DNA of 64,000 bases from JBOFSQ01 sp051651625 (GTDB lineage: Bacteria; Planctomycetota; Planctomycetia; Pirellulales; Thermoguttaceae), in assembly GCA_051651625.1 (NCBI GenBank), contig JBOFSQ010000033.1, positions 26,817-90,816 of the forward strand. Direction: 5' to 3'. Below are positions 9,580 to 20,400 of the stretch, piece by piece. The number at the start of each line of letters is the position of its first letter. Positions within the stretch are counted from its first letter, which is position 1. The translations under genes and the position numbers were made by a program. The notes below the pieces were generated by a model. That model saw only the letters and a program-made list of their open reading frames with translations, ran no database searches and was not told the origin of the DNA.

Positions 9580-10854
9580 ATGCCAAAACACAAACAGCAA
9601 GACGACGGGGGCACGGACTCCCCCGAACCTCCCGGTGCTACTGTCCCGTCAACCGACGACGACACTTGGTGGCGACGCGCCGATCTCGATTACCACGACG
9701 GGATGCTCCGGTTCGACGCGACCGATCTGGCGACGCTCGTTGCTGGTACTGTCGCGGGTACTGATGAGACGCCGTGTTATGTCTACCGACCGGCGCGCGC
9801 CATCGAAAAAGCGGCGATGCTCCGCGTTGCACTCCCCAATGTGCGAATTCTCTACGCGGTGAAGGCAAATCGCCATCCAGAAATTCTCCGTGCCGCGCGA
9901 GAATCTGTTGACGGGATCGATGTGTGTTCACCGAACGAAGCACGACTCGCACTCTCGCACGGTTTTCGCCAAGAACAAATCAGTTACACCGGAACGTCAC
10001 TCTCTGAAAGCGACGTTGCGTTTCTTGTCGAACATTCTGCGATTCACGTCAACGTCGATTCGTTCTCGTCGTTGCGGCGTTTGGCGGCGCGTTCGCCGCA
10101 GCGTGCGATTGGTTTCCGCATCAATCCCGAACTCGGAATTGGTTATCGCAACGAGTCGCGTCTTGTTTACGCCTCGCCGGTTCGACCGAGCAAGTTCGGA
10201 TTTCTCGCCGAACAAATTCCCGAAGCGTTAGCGATGGCGACATCGTTCGGGTGTCGCGTTACGACCGTTCACTGGCACGTCGGTTGCGGTTGGCTTGCGA
10301 ACGAACTCGGTTCGCTCCGAACGATTCTTCAGCGCGCGACCGCTATCGCGGCGACGATTCCAACAGTCACAACGGTCAATCTCGGCGGCGGATTTGGCGT
10401 ACCGTTCCAACACGACGACGGCGTTTTGCCGCTCGACCGCTGGAGCGAAATCGTCCGCGAAACGCTCGGCGAACGCTGGGCGATCACGATTGAACCGGGG
10501 GCGTTTCTCGTTCAAGATGCTGGCGTTCTTCTCGCGCGCGTTAACACGGTTGAACGTAAACGCGACACGATCATTGTCGGCGTGAACGCTGGGTTTAATT
10601 TGGCAATGGAGCCGGTTTTTTACGGTATGCCGCTCTTGCCGCTGCATGTTGTTTCACCTCCCGCATCGCGTCCGCGCGAGGTGGTGACGATTGCTGGGAA
10701 CATCAACGAGGCACACGATTTGTTGGCCCGCGACGTTTTGTTTCCCGTCCCCGAAGAGGGCGAGTGGCTCGCCTTCCTCAACGCCGGTGCGTATGCAGCG
10801 GCGATGTCGTCGCAACACTGCCTTCGCGGAGAGTACCGCGAAGTGGTGGTTTGA
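9580..10854 (+). CDS. PLP-dependent decarboxylase-like protein (LysA/ornithine decarboxylase fold)
   Basis: Fold-type III PLP enzyme of the diaminopimelate/ornithine decarboxylase superfamily. The PLP lysine is K95 in LYAVKANRH. Other signatures are HWHVGCG (about 232), the phosphate-binding NLGGGFG near 270, IEPGAFLV near 305 and a C-terminal FLNAGAYAAAMSSQHC. The motif that normally carries the catalytic Cys (G-x-x-C-[ED]-x-x-D) reads GNINEAHD at 373-380, without Cys. The substrate may therefore differ from diaminopimelate, or the activity may be altered. The next gene follows directly at its stop codon, so it is probably co-transcribed with the methyltransferase and rdgB. Calling it lysA would be too specific. 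Confidence 0.75.
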   Translation: MPKHKQQDDGGTDSPEPPGATVPSTDDDTWWRRADLDYHDGMLRFDATDLATLVAGTVAGTDETPCYVYRPARAIEKAAMLRVALPNVRILYAVKANRHPEILRAARESVDGIDVCSPNEARLALSHGFRQEQISYTGTSLSESDVAFLVEHSAIHVNVDSFSSLRRLAARSPQRAIGFRINPELGIGYRNESRLVYASPVRPSKFGFLAEQIPEALAMATSFGCRVTTVHWHVGCGWLANELGSLRTILQRATAIAATIPTVTTVNLGGGFGVPFQHDDGVLPLDRWSEIVRETLGERWAITIEPGAFLVQDAGVLLARVNTVERKRDTIIVGVNAGFNLAMEPVFYGMPLLPLHVVSPPASRPREVVTIAGNINEAHDLLARDVLFPVPEEGEWLAFLNAGAYAAAMSSQHCLRGEYREVVV

Positions 10855-10935
10855 ATGTTTGCAGTTCACGTCCTGCTGCGTTTCACAAAGGACGAAATGT
10901 TTCCACCCTCTTTTCCAACGAAGGAACTTTTGGAA

Positions 10936-11685
10936 ATGAAGTTGAACACGATGAACACGCTTGAGAGTCGTTCTGTATCTGGGGCGACGTATTCGGATTC
11001 TGCGCTTGCCGAGGAGAATAAGGTTGCGTGGGACAGGCTTTACGCCTCGACCGACGACCTCGTTTGGGGCGACCGCGATTTGCCGTTTGTGACCAGCGCA
11101 CTTGAGCGGCTTCGCCGCGAAGGCGTTGTGACGGATGGTGCGTATCTTCTCGACGCCGCAACGGGCGAGGGACGTAACGTTCCCGCACTTCTGCGGAGTG
11201 GCGGGAACGTTACCGCGTGCGACGCCTCGCCCGCAGCACTCGCAAAACTTGCGGGACGATTCGGCGAGTGCGTTACAACGGTGGAGTGCGATCTCGCGCT
11301 GATGCCGTTTGAAAGTTTCAAGTTCGACGTCGTACTTGCGTGCGACATCATCGAAACGCTTCCGAATCTCGAAGAAGTTCTCACCGAGATTGGTCGCGTT
11401 CTCCGCGTTGGCGGTGTCTTGATTGCAAACGTCCCCGACTTCGACGACGGAATTTCGAGCGAAGCGATGTTGCCGATAGAGTCGGGGAACTTCATGTACC
11501 AAGGGAGCTACTTCTTCCGGTTCCAAAGCGAGAGCGACTTTGTTGCGGCGATGCGACGTTGTGGTCTCGAACTTTGGTCGAGTCACGTCGAGACGTGGTG
11601 GGAAGACCCGCACCCCGGCTACCGCGACGGCGTTCACAGCCACACCAGCCGCATCATCATCGCAACACGACAACTCGACTCGTGA
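10936..11685 (+). CDS. Class I SAM-dependent methyltransferase
   Basis: Predicted cytoplasmic methyltransferase of unknown substrate. The SAM-binding motif I is LLDAATGEGRNVPALL (about residues 70-85), followed by an acidic strand end VTACDAS, motif II/III FDVVLACDIIETLPN, and the post-motif RVLRVGGVLIANVPDF typical of UbiE/SAM_MT11-like enzymes. The ATG at 10936 has an AAGGA site about 10 nt upstream; a more 5' ATG at 10855 would add 27 residues without family similarity. The stop codon overlaps the GTG start of the following rdgB gene, so translation of the two is likely coupled. Confidence 0.8.
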   Translation: MKLNTMNTLESRSVSGATYSDSALAEENKVAWDRLYASTDDLVWGDRDLPFVTSALERLRREGVVTDGAYLLDAATGEGRNVPALLRSGGNVTACDASPAALAKLAGRFGECVTTVECDLALMPFESFKFDVVLACDIIETLPNLEEVLTEIGRVLRVGGVLIANVPDFDDGISSEAMLPIESGNFMYQGSYFFRFQSESDFVAAMRRCGLELWSSHVETWWEDPHPGYRDGVHSHTSRIIIATRQLDS

Positions 11686-12296
11686 AACATCCACCACTTC
11701 TCGTCCTCGGCACATCGAACGTGAAGAAGCGTTTGGAGCTTGAACGTCTCCTTGCGCCAAGCGGTTTCGTGCTCAAGACACTCGCCGACTTTCCGCAGCA
11801 CCGCGACGTTGTCGAAGACGGACTGACGTTCTTCGACAACGCCCGCAAGAAGGCGGTCGAGCAGGCGACGTTTTTGAACGAGTGGGTGTTTGCAGAAGAC
11901 AGCGGACTTTCGGTGCCGGTACTCGATGGTCGTCCGGGCGTTTATTCAGCACGGTATGCTGGCGAACCGTGCAACGACGAGGCGAACAACGACCGTTTGC
12001 TTTCAGAACTCGATGGCAAAATTGAGCGTGCGGCGTACTACAGTTGTTGTGTTGTTGTCGCCGACCCGTCGGGTGCAGTTCGCGCGACGAGTGAAGCTAC
12101 TTGCTGGGGACGGATCACGCACGAACGTCGCGGGAGCGGCGGATTTGGTTACGATCCGTTATTTGAGATTGTTGAGTATCGCCACACGTTTGGCGAACTC
12201 GCACCTGCGTTCAAACAGTGCATCAGCCACCGCGCCCGCGCACTACGCCAAATCGTCCACGCTTTGGAACGCCTCGCTGGCGAGCGGCGGGTGTAA
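11682..12296 (+). CDS. rdgB: Non-canonical purine NTP pyrophosphatase (RdgB/HAM1)
   Basis: Hydrolyses dITP, ITP and XTP to monophosphates, keeping deaminated purines out of DNA and RNA. The family start LLVLGTSNVKKRLEL (TxN-x-x-K), the metal/substrate motif FAEDSGLSV, the GVYSARYAG loop and the C-terminal GSGGFGYDPLF plus SHRARAL are all present. The start is a GTG at 11682 sharing bases with the upstream methyltransferase stop (GTGA overlap); longer in-frame extensions run inside the methyltransferase gene and are rejected. The length of 204 aa is normal for the family. Confidence 0.95.
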   Translation: MKHPPLLVLGTSNVKKRLELERLLAPSGFVLKTLADFPQHRDVVEDGLTFFDNARKKAVEQATFLNEWVFAEDSGLSVPVLDGRPGVYSARYAGEPCNDEANNDRLLSELDGKIERAAYYSCCVVVADPSGAVRATSEATCWGRITHERRGSGGFGYDPLFEIVEYRHTFGELAPAFKQCISHRARALRQIVHALERLAGERRV

Positions 12297-12375
12297 ACCC
12301 GCCGATTGAAGTACCGGTTGACACGAAAAGCATCGTTCACCAAACACGCCAAATCAAAGTTTCAGAACCGGTCTC

Positions 12376-13437
12376 GTGAACAACTACACCACCGTCATCG
12401 CATCGTTCGTACTGGTCGCGCTTGGCGTGATTCCGTTTGCGTCTGCGCAAGATGTGTCGTGGGCCGACAAGATGTTTGAGGTGCGGTCACACGACTTCGG
12501 CGTCGTCGCCAAAGGGACGAAGGCGGAGTTTCGGTTTGTCTTTACCAATCCGTATGTGGAGTCGGTTCACATCTCGTCGGCGACTTCGAGTTGTACTTGT
12601 ACGAGCGTCTTTGTTGAGAACAGCACGGTGCCGACTTACGCGACCAGTGCGATAGTTGCGCGGTTTGACACGGTTGGCAAGTCGGGGCCGAACGCGGCGA
12701 CGATTACCGTCAGCATAGACAAACCGTATCGTCGTGATGTCTTGCTCAACGTTCGCGGATTTATTCGCAGCGACGTAACGTTGACGCCGAAGAGCGTTTA
12801 TTTCGGGATCGTCCCTGAAGGGCAGGGCGGGACGCGAACTGTTGACGTTGTTTATTCGGGAAACTCGTCGGCGTGGAACATAGTTGGGATTGAAAGTTCG
12901 CGGGGCGACATTTCGGCGCGTGTTGTCGAAGTAACACCGATGCCAGCGTCGCGGCAGGTGCGTCTCAAGCTCGCGGTCGCGCTTGCTCCCAACGCACCGA
13001 TGGGGACGTTTTCTGAACGCCTTACGATTCGCACCAACGAACCAGCTTCAATGCAGTCGCAGTTTACGATTGTCGTTGAGGGAGCAGTTCACGGGAGTGT
13101 GAGTGTATCGCCGCCGGTGCTATTTTTGGGGAGTATTCGTCCGGGGGAGCGGGTGACGAAGAGTATTGTCTTGAGTGGCATAACGCCGTTTGCGGTGGAG
13201 TCGCTGGTCTCGACGAGCGATGGCGTGTCGTTCGACATTCCAGCGTTATCGCCGCGTGAGGCACGGAGCGTGTGGATTGTGGCGGTGCACTGCGACATGC
13301 CGCCTAACGCAGCGGTCGGTTCGCACCGCAGCACGGTGACAGTCAAGACGAGCGACACAAAAACGTCACCGACTTTTGAAACTCTCGCCATAGTTTTACC
13401 GCCACCGATGAACGTGCCACGCGAAAACACAGAATAA
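12376..13437 (+). CDS. Secreted DUF1573 (Ig-like) protein
   Basis: Exported protein with a signal peptide (MNNYTTVIASFVLVALGVIPFASAQ, cleavage near residue 25). A DUF1573 domain follows: a beta-sandwich start FGVVAKGTKAEFRFVFTN and the motif SSCTCTS (about residues 72-78), whose Cys pair is typical of the family. A second and third beta-sandwich repeat follow (LTPKSVYFGIVPEGQ near 140, VSPPVLFLGSIRPGE near 245). Such proteins are abundant in planctomycetes and have no defined biochemical role. The GTG start lies 79 nt after rdgB, so the gene may be the last of that operon. Its stop codon directly abuts a strong repeat hairpin. Confidence 0.8.
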   Translation: MNNYTTVIASFVLVALGVIPFASAQDVSWADKMFEVRSHDFGVVAKGTKAEFRFVFTNPYVESVHISSATSSCTCTSVFVENSTVPTYATSAIVARFDTVGKSGPNAATITVSIDKPYRRDVLLNVRGFIRSDVTLTPKSVYFGIVPEGQGGTRTVDVVYSGNSSAWNIVGIESSRGDISARVVEVTPMPASRQVRLKLAVALAPNAPMGTFSERLTIRTNEPASMQSQFTIVVEGAVHGSVSVSPPVLFLGSIRPGERVTKSIVLSGITPFAVESLVSTSDGVSFDIPALSPREARSVWIVAVHCDMPPNAAVGSHRSTVTVKTSDTKTSPTFETLAIVLPPPMNVPRENTE

Positions 13438-13527
13438 CACGGACTAACACAGACCTACACGGACAATCACGGACATTCCTTGTCCGTGTCAGTCCGTGAT
13501 CGTCCGTGTTAGTCCGTGTGTCCGTGT
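13438..13527. repeat. TCCGTGT-type inverted repeat, copy 1
   Basis: Runs of ACACGGAC and their complement GTCCGTGT form a long imperfect hairpin between the 3' ends of two convergent genes. It begins right after the DUF1573 stop codon and encodes the last residues of the four-helix-bundle protein on the other strand. It is followed by TTTTT at 13527-13531 and could act as a bidirectional terminator. Confidence 0.75.
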
Positions 13528-14138
13528 TTTTCTGATAGTCGTTTGGCTTGGCGGATTTTGTAGAGGCGTTCGGTGAATCCGCCTTCGTCTTCAAACTTTT
13601 GCGCAAGGTGTGCGACTTGCCGGTCGAGGAGATAGCAAGCTACGTTGAGTAGAGAGAGTGCGCCGTTTGCGGCCAAGCAGGAAGAACTCAAAACTTCGCC
13701 ATCGGCGTTTGGCAATGTTCTTTCGGTGTTAACCCACGCTGCAAACTCTTCTACGGTTTGTGGTTTTTGCTGCTTGAAACGCATTAGCGCGGGGTGGTTT
13801 GGTTTCAGTTTTGGCAACCCACGGTGTCGCAAGAAATCTTCGTAGTCGAGTTTCAATTCTTCGAGACTCGCGCGGGCGACTTTCGTTAGTTTGAGTTCAA
13901 ACTTCTTCGATGTCGCGCTGGCGACGCTTCCTTCGCCGATGTTTTGCACGCCGCTTCGTGCCGCCTGTACCATCTGGTCGTGGGTACGGCTTCGCCGGTC
14001 AATGTAATTGTCGCAAAAGCGAACCGTCACATCGTAGGCTAACTGCGCCAAACAAAAACTCTTCAGATGACGAAAACCGCCATGCGGCTGAATGAGATCA
14101 CCGCCACCAGCTTCGCTAGATTGATACGATTTGCTCAT
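13509..14138 (-). CDS. Four-helix-bundle protein with suffix domain
   Basis: 209-residue cytoplasmic protein of the four-helix-bundle (S23-like/Avd-like, TIGR02436) family with the longer suffix form. Landmarks: FRHLKSFCLAQLAYDVTVRFC near the N terminus, then SRTHDQMVQAARSGVQNIGEGS, KKFELKLTKVARASLEELKLDY and FLRHRGLPKL. Relatives occur within rRNA intervening sequences and in diversity-generating retroelements, where Avd assists mutagenic reverse transcription. No reverse transcriptase or variable repeat is near, so the role here is unknown. The ATG at 14138 is chosen because sequence upstream of it is low-complexity. The C-terminal EKHGHTD is encoded by a flanking repeat, and a sister repeat lies upstream. 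Confidence 0.85.
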   Translation of the reverse strand: MSKSYQSSEAGGGDLIQPHGGFRHLKSFCLAQLAYDVTVRFCDNYIDRRSRTHDQMVQAARSGVQNIGEGSVASATSKKFELKLTKVARASLEELKLDYEDFLRHRGLPKLKPNHPALMRFKQQKPQTVEEFAAWVNTERTLPNADGEVLSSSCLAANGALSLLNVACYLLDRQVAHLAQKFEDEGGFTERLYKIRQAKRLSEKHGHTD

Positions 14139-14207
14139 AGGGAAAAATTCTAGCCAAAAAACAAATAGGGCGAAGGAGACCCCGCAAAAAAATCTCGGCC
14201 CCAGAAA

Positions 14208-14318
14208 ACACGGACACACGGACACACGGACTAACACGGACCTACACGGACGATCACGGACATTCTTTGTCCGTGCCAGTCCGTGTTAGTCTGTGATCGT
14301 CCGTGTTAGTCCGTGTCC
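14208..14318. repeat. TCCGTGT-type inverted repeat, copy 2
   Basis: Same family as 13438-13527, with the same order of ACACGGAC words, a short ATTCTTT centre, then GTCCGTG words. Together the copies bracket the four-helix-bundle gene. The gap 14139-14495 otherwise holds a GTTTCCCC/GGGGAAAC hairpin at about 14384-14404 and an AAGGAA ribosome site for the autotransporter. Confidence 0.75.
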
Positions 14319-14495
14319 AGCGTGGCCTCGCCTCATTTCCCCTCACGTTTTCTCCGCGCGATTGCCGATAGCGGGGGATAGCGGTTTCCCCTTGGCGGGG
14401 AAACTGTAAACCAACGTAAGATGCGGGGACTACGCGGTAGGCACGGTTTGCCTTCCAGCGTAGCTCTTGGGTGACTGAGAAGGAACGGAACTGCT

Positions 14496-17400
14496 ATGAG
14501 CCAGAAAAGCGCACGGAACTGTGGCGATTCTCTCAACTCTAACGACTCGCAAAATGGCGATTATGGACGACGCTCGTCCACTCTATCGCTAAACTGCGCA
14601 CGCGCAGCAGTTTGCGCATTTTCTCTCTGGCTAGTCTTGTCGCCTTGCGTTGTGATGGCAGATATTACTTGGGCTCCGGGCATGCCAACAAACCCGCAAC
14701 CGTGGCCTGATTGGTTGGGTATCAACAACGGCATTAACAGCATTAACATCGTTGATCGACGCGGACAGACCGCTAACCCCGGTGCCAATAACAACAACGG
14801 GCTTCTCATTGCAGGTGTAGGTGGTTGGGGAATTGGAGCGCCTCCCGCTGGAACCGATCCTTCGCGTTCTTTTCAATGGGGTGGTTCCCCAGGGCGTACG
14901 CTCAACGTCAATGGTGACACGAACGGGCGACTCTGGATAGGCGACGCCTTCACTCTGGGAAATGGTGGCACGATCAATGTCGGTGGTAACGCGGGTTTTA
15001 CGGTGTCGCGCCAGGGTGCGAATGTCAGCACCAACGCCTCGCTGTTCCAGCTCAATGCCTCGACATTCAACAACAATGGACTGTTCAGTCTTGTCTTGAA
15101 TAATGCTGCTAATAACCGCGCTAATTGGTGGCAACGAAATGTCTTTGCGCTAACGTACAGCAATGGCGCGTCTATCTTTAACAACGCTGGTGATTCCAGC
15201 GTGACGAACGCTGATGCGTGGTATCTACAGGGTGGGCCCGCCCCTTCGCAACTTAACAATAGAGGCTACATTTCAGGTGCGACTAACTGGGTGGCGGCTG
15301 CGTCGATCATCTCGAACTTCGGTTCGGGGGTTGGCGGTTCGATTACAGCCGCTCCAACTCCGCCCGCAGCAAATCTTCCAGCAGGAGTGGCGGGAGGATG
15401 GACGTGGTACATGCTCGGTTCTACGCTAAACAATACCTTTGCTGGTGATGACGCGACGATTAGTTTGGGCGCGGGTGGTCAGATGTTCATTATCGGCAGT
15501 ACGCTCAACGCAACCGGAGGGGCAACGAATTTTTCGGGTGGCCCTCGAGGCGGTCAAAGTGGCAATTCAGACTATTCATCAATCAATGGCCGCGAAGTCA
15601 TCTTGAGCGGTACAGGGCCAACATCAAACTACGGTGGCGATGCTATACCAGTTGAGATCACTAGCCCTTTTATAAACATGTTTCAGGTCTTGCCTCTTGC
15701 TAGTCCGGCTAGTGGTGAGCATATCGGTTATTACAATCAAGCCACCGGATTTCGTTGGTTCAACGTTGCGGGTGAGACTGACGGCTCGGCTGATCTACGC
15801 TTTGCAACCGTCAACACAGAGATTTATTATGATCTAACAGGGCTGTTAAATGTAAACATTAACTCTACTATCTATCTTGATCGGTGGCGCGACAACAAAA
15901 CGGTAATTCGTGTTGCTGATACCACTGCACGCATATACAATCCACGAATGTTCCTCGATGGAACATTTGGACGAACAGCGTACCGCCTCCAGCTTGACAG
16001 CATAACCCCGAACCAAAATCAGTACAACTCGACGCAGCTTCCAAATACAAACCTCCTCTACAACATAATCCGTACCCAAGGTGGCGACTCTCATCTTGGT
16101 GTCACGAGTGACATACACATTGCACGAATCGCGCCAGAGTGGACACCGCTTGCGCTTGCCTCGCCAACAGCCCCGCCACTACCACCGCAGTTGTTGCAGG
16201 TTTTGGCGGAAAATGGCCTCAACATTAATAATGCCAATGTCAATGCGAACCCTGTGGTTTACAACACCTACGACTTTGCCTATCTCTACCACAATCCGAA
16301 TAGTCCGTTTTATGTTGGAAAACCGACAGTGGTCCAAACTCAAGTCCCGCTGATTTTTGATGGTGGTTCATATCTACACGACGCCTTTGACAATGCTCTT
16401 GGCTTGGCGAACCCGTGGTATAACACCAACGAATACAACGCTGCGTGGGATCCAACGAATAATCCGAATAGTGTGTCGTACAAAGTCACTGGCGGCATCT
16501 ACAACGAATTTTACGATCCATCGGCAGCAGTACACAATGCTGGTAATCCGACGGCTCCTAGTTACAATCCACAGTTTGACCGCAGTTCACCAAACTACAA
16601 TACGGCTTCGTGGTATGGGATGGCAGCACCGCCAGTTGGGAAATCGGTTCTACCGCACATCGCTTACAACCCGTATGTTGATGCCAATGGATATAGCGGT
16701 GGTTTGACGAAGGTTGATACAGGGCTTCTGTGGTTGCAAGCCAGTGAGTTCAGGTTTTTGAACGTACTTGATGCTGCAGGTGTTGCAACGGTATTCAATC
16801 GTACCGGTGCGCAGATGAATCGCGACATCAACTCGCTTATTGACGTACAAGGTGGGATACTTCGTTTCAACCGCCAAGAAGACTTAAGACCGGTTTGGCG
16901 GGCTGCGGCAGAAAATGTTGTATTCAACAATAATACCGGTTTGTATGTCGATGACAATCCTATCACCAATCAATACGCACCTGCACAGCGTTACAACATT
17001 AACCCAAATGGTTACGTCAACACTGCAGCGGGGGAGGTTGCGCCGGATCGGTCTAACTACTACACGATTCAGCTAAATACGCTGACGAACCCAAACGACG
17101 CTGCTGCGCGTAATGCCACCACCTTAAGTACGAGCGGCGGTCACCACTATCGGACCGCTACGGTCTCTGATCCGCTCCGAGACCGTGCCGCAAACGACAA
17201 CCGTCTCATTGTGAACAACCGCATCATTCTACACGGCGGCGGTACATTTGAGGTAGGATACGATTCTGGCGCAAATGGTTATTGGTTCACAACCGTCAAC
17301 GGTGAGTACGTTGAGGATGACAGTCTCTATCGCACCTACACGGTAAAGTCGCCAGAATACGATAATCCGAACAACATTCAGGGCGGCGGCGTTGGTAACG

Positions 17401-20400
17401 ACTGGGGTTATCTGTGGCTCAACAATGCTACGCTTGTTGGTCAGCGTCCGACAGAGGGTATCACGCCATTTCTCAACAAGACTGGTGCTGGTGTTCTTGA
17501 TCTCACAGGTGTCAACTGGGAGTATGAGAATGGGTTAACGAACGTGGAGATTAACGTCGATCAGGGTACGCTCGCGTTTACGAACCAAGCCGATCTTGGT
17601 TCAGGGCGAATTGCACTTCAAGGCCGCGATGCGATCTTGGCACTTCTAAAAGACTCTGAGCTTGATCGTGGTTCTATTAAGTACAATCCGAACAGTGCCA
17701 GCGGTCTCAACCGTGACCTCGTTTCGGGCTACGATACGAACTGGGGAGCCGGAGGCGCGCCCACTACGATTATGAATCCCAACGCAGATACGACTCCGAC
17801 GGAGATCAACAATATCATCGCGCTTGTTGATGGTGGGACGATTAATGTTGTTCAGGGTGGTCGTCCGCCGGTGGTGGGGAGTCTCATATTCCCGCAGCCG
17901 TTCTACTCGGAATTTGACATCACGAAGACTCGTGCGAAAGATGGTTATGAGAATCAGCACAACTTCATTGTTAAGGGCGACCGTATTCAAGGTAATGGTT
18001 CGCTTCGCAAGATTGGTCTTGGTATGCTAACACTTGAAGGCGACTATCGTGTCGCTACTGGAGCAGTTACTTTCCCCGTTCGTGAAGGGCAGACCAGACG
18101 AACCTACAATGGAGTTCAGTTTGAGCTTCAGCGGGGAACACTTCGTTTTTCGCAGGAAACGAACTTGGGTGGGATAGCTGGTGGTGTGGCTGGCGGGACG
18201 ATTTTGTTTACACTCGACAAGAATGCGACACTGCAATACTATGGTAAAGACCAAGAAATGATAGTGCGTAACAACGTCACGATGACTTATGACCGTGGCC
18301 TATACAACAGCGGTGGTGCGACGCTCGACATCCGCAACTCACAGAGCGACACGCTGATGACAACGCTGCGTCTCACTGGAACGATCACAGGCGATAGCAA
18401 CTTCCTCACCATTACAAAGCTAGGTCAGTTAAAGAGTGTTCTCGACATGACGCAAGCGACGATGGCTGGCACGGCTGGTGCGGCGAAGTGGGACGTTCGG
18501 ACGGGTGAATTGGCGTTCAACATTCAAAACAACATCGGAAGTGGCGACATCATGTTGTCGGAAGCGACGATGCTACACAAAGTTTATCAGCAACCGACTG
18601 GTACACCACCGGCGTCTCCACACACACAGAATGTAGCAATTGCCAACAACGTTCTTGTCCGAAATAATGCGACAATCAAAATTGATGGTGATGCGACTAG
18701 AATTGGTGGTTTACTTTCACGGCTCACACTGCGTGGCGACCTATCCGTACAAACGCAACTCGACAAGATGGGCGATGGGATTCTAATTCTTGATGGTTCG
18801 CTGGCCCGTGCTGGTGCGGCGGATGTTGGAACGACCATCCTCGGCGGTTTGCGTATCAAAGAGGGGCCGCTTGAGTTTTCGCGGCGTCAGCAACTCGTGA
18901 CTACTGATATTGTGAATCCGCAAGCGATTAGTCTCAATCTCTATGGTGCCAAGGCTGGTCTTATTTACAGTGGCGTAGGTGACGTTAATCCCGCCACGCG
19001 AACTCCTCGCCCACTCACGATCACCAACAACATCAACATTTTACCTCTATACCACGATCTGACAAATTCGCCACGAGTTGCCAATATCACGGTGACAGAT
19101 GCGACAGGTAATCTCGGCCTCACTGGCGAGCAGCTTCGCGGTGGCGACCTCACACTCAACGACCTCAAACGCGATGCCGATGGCAACCCCGTCATCAATG
19201 CTACCACTGGTAAGTGGGAGACTACATCGACCTCAATCTCTGGCGCAAGTACGATTGTGAAAGACGGTCTCGGTACACTCACGCTATCCGGCGTTCTCAA
19301 TGATGACACAAAGGAGAACATATCTATCCTCATCAAGCAGGGCAAGATTGCGTTTTCGGAGCAGAAGAATTTGGGGCACGCCACCAATAACAATCTCAAC
19401 AACGCAATCGTTCTCAATGGCGTCTCCGCCAAACTAGAATACTTGGGCACTACGCCTGTAGGGACTCCCGACACGACTCAGATTGCGAATCAGTTGGTCT
19501 TCTTGAACGGTGGTGGTACGCTCTCGGTTCTTGACTCTCTCGATACGTTCGTATTGCGTGATGGTCAGATTGTGTCAAACCGCGACCTTTCCACAATTGG
19601 TAGTAACACCCCGTATAAAGGGACAACTTGGACACTCGCCAAGGAGGGAGCAGGAAAACTCGACATCACTGCGGTTGACTTCAGTAAACCGATCAGCCCA
19701 ACTGGTGCCGCTTTAGAACATATAACTGACATCAACATCAAGGAAGGAACTGTTGTCTTCAATGATGTGAAGAATCTCACTGGTGGGGCAAACAAACCGC
19801 TTACTATTTCGATGGGTGCGCAGGTTCCGGGAATCGTGATCCCCGGCGTCATCACGACCTACACAACTTACACGTCGGGCATGCTTGAGTACACGGGGAC
19901 TGCGAATATCCCACTAGCAAACAACCTGTTGCTCAATGGCGGCAAAGTTGTTAGTCCCTCAACGGGCCTCGCGATCTACGATCAGCTCACTGGGCGACAG
20001 GTCGTTGCCGGTGGCGGAATCAACGTGAAGAACGTTGATACCAACCTCGTTTTGACGGGTGCGATCAGCGGGACTGGAAGTTTCGTCAAGCAAGGCGCAG
20101 GACAACTCACGATCACAAGTGCCAACAGTGGTCTCACCGGTGACTTTATAATCGAGCGTGGAACAGTTGAATTGAAAACGCAGCAACAGTTCCGTGGCGA
20201 CATCATCGTCAAGAACTATCTCGATGGAGGAAACTATGAAGGGGCGACTCTCGTTGCAGGTGCAGGCAATGTCATCACCAATAAAAACAAGCTCTATCTC
20301 GCCAGCGGAACAACTTTTGACATGTCATACAACGACGGCAAGAACCCGACAATGCAAACGCTTACCGGCGTGATGACGTTGCCGATAGCGGGCGCGGGGC

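Noticed and set aside
12308..12374. Possible fifth MITE copy before the DUF1573 gene
   Set aside because: Only the right end (GTTTCAGAACCGGTCT) resembles the terminal repeat; the inner palindrome and a convincing left end are missing.
13509..14138. Diversity-generating retroelement suggested by the Avd-like four-helix protein
   Set aside because: No reverse transcriptase, template repeat or variable repeat is visible in the surroundings.
13438..14318. ACACGGAC/GTCCGTGT words as a CRISPR or tandem array
   Set aside because: Spacing is irregular, words are only 7-9 bp and occur in both orientations, forming hairpins; no spacer structure or cas gene.
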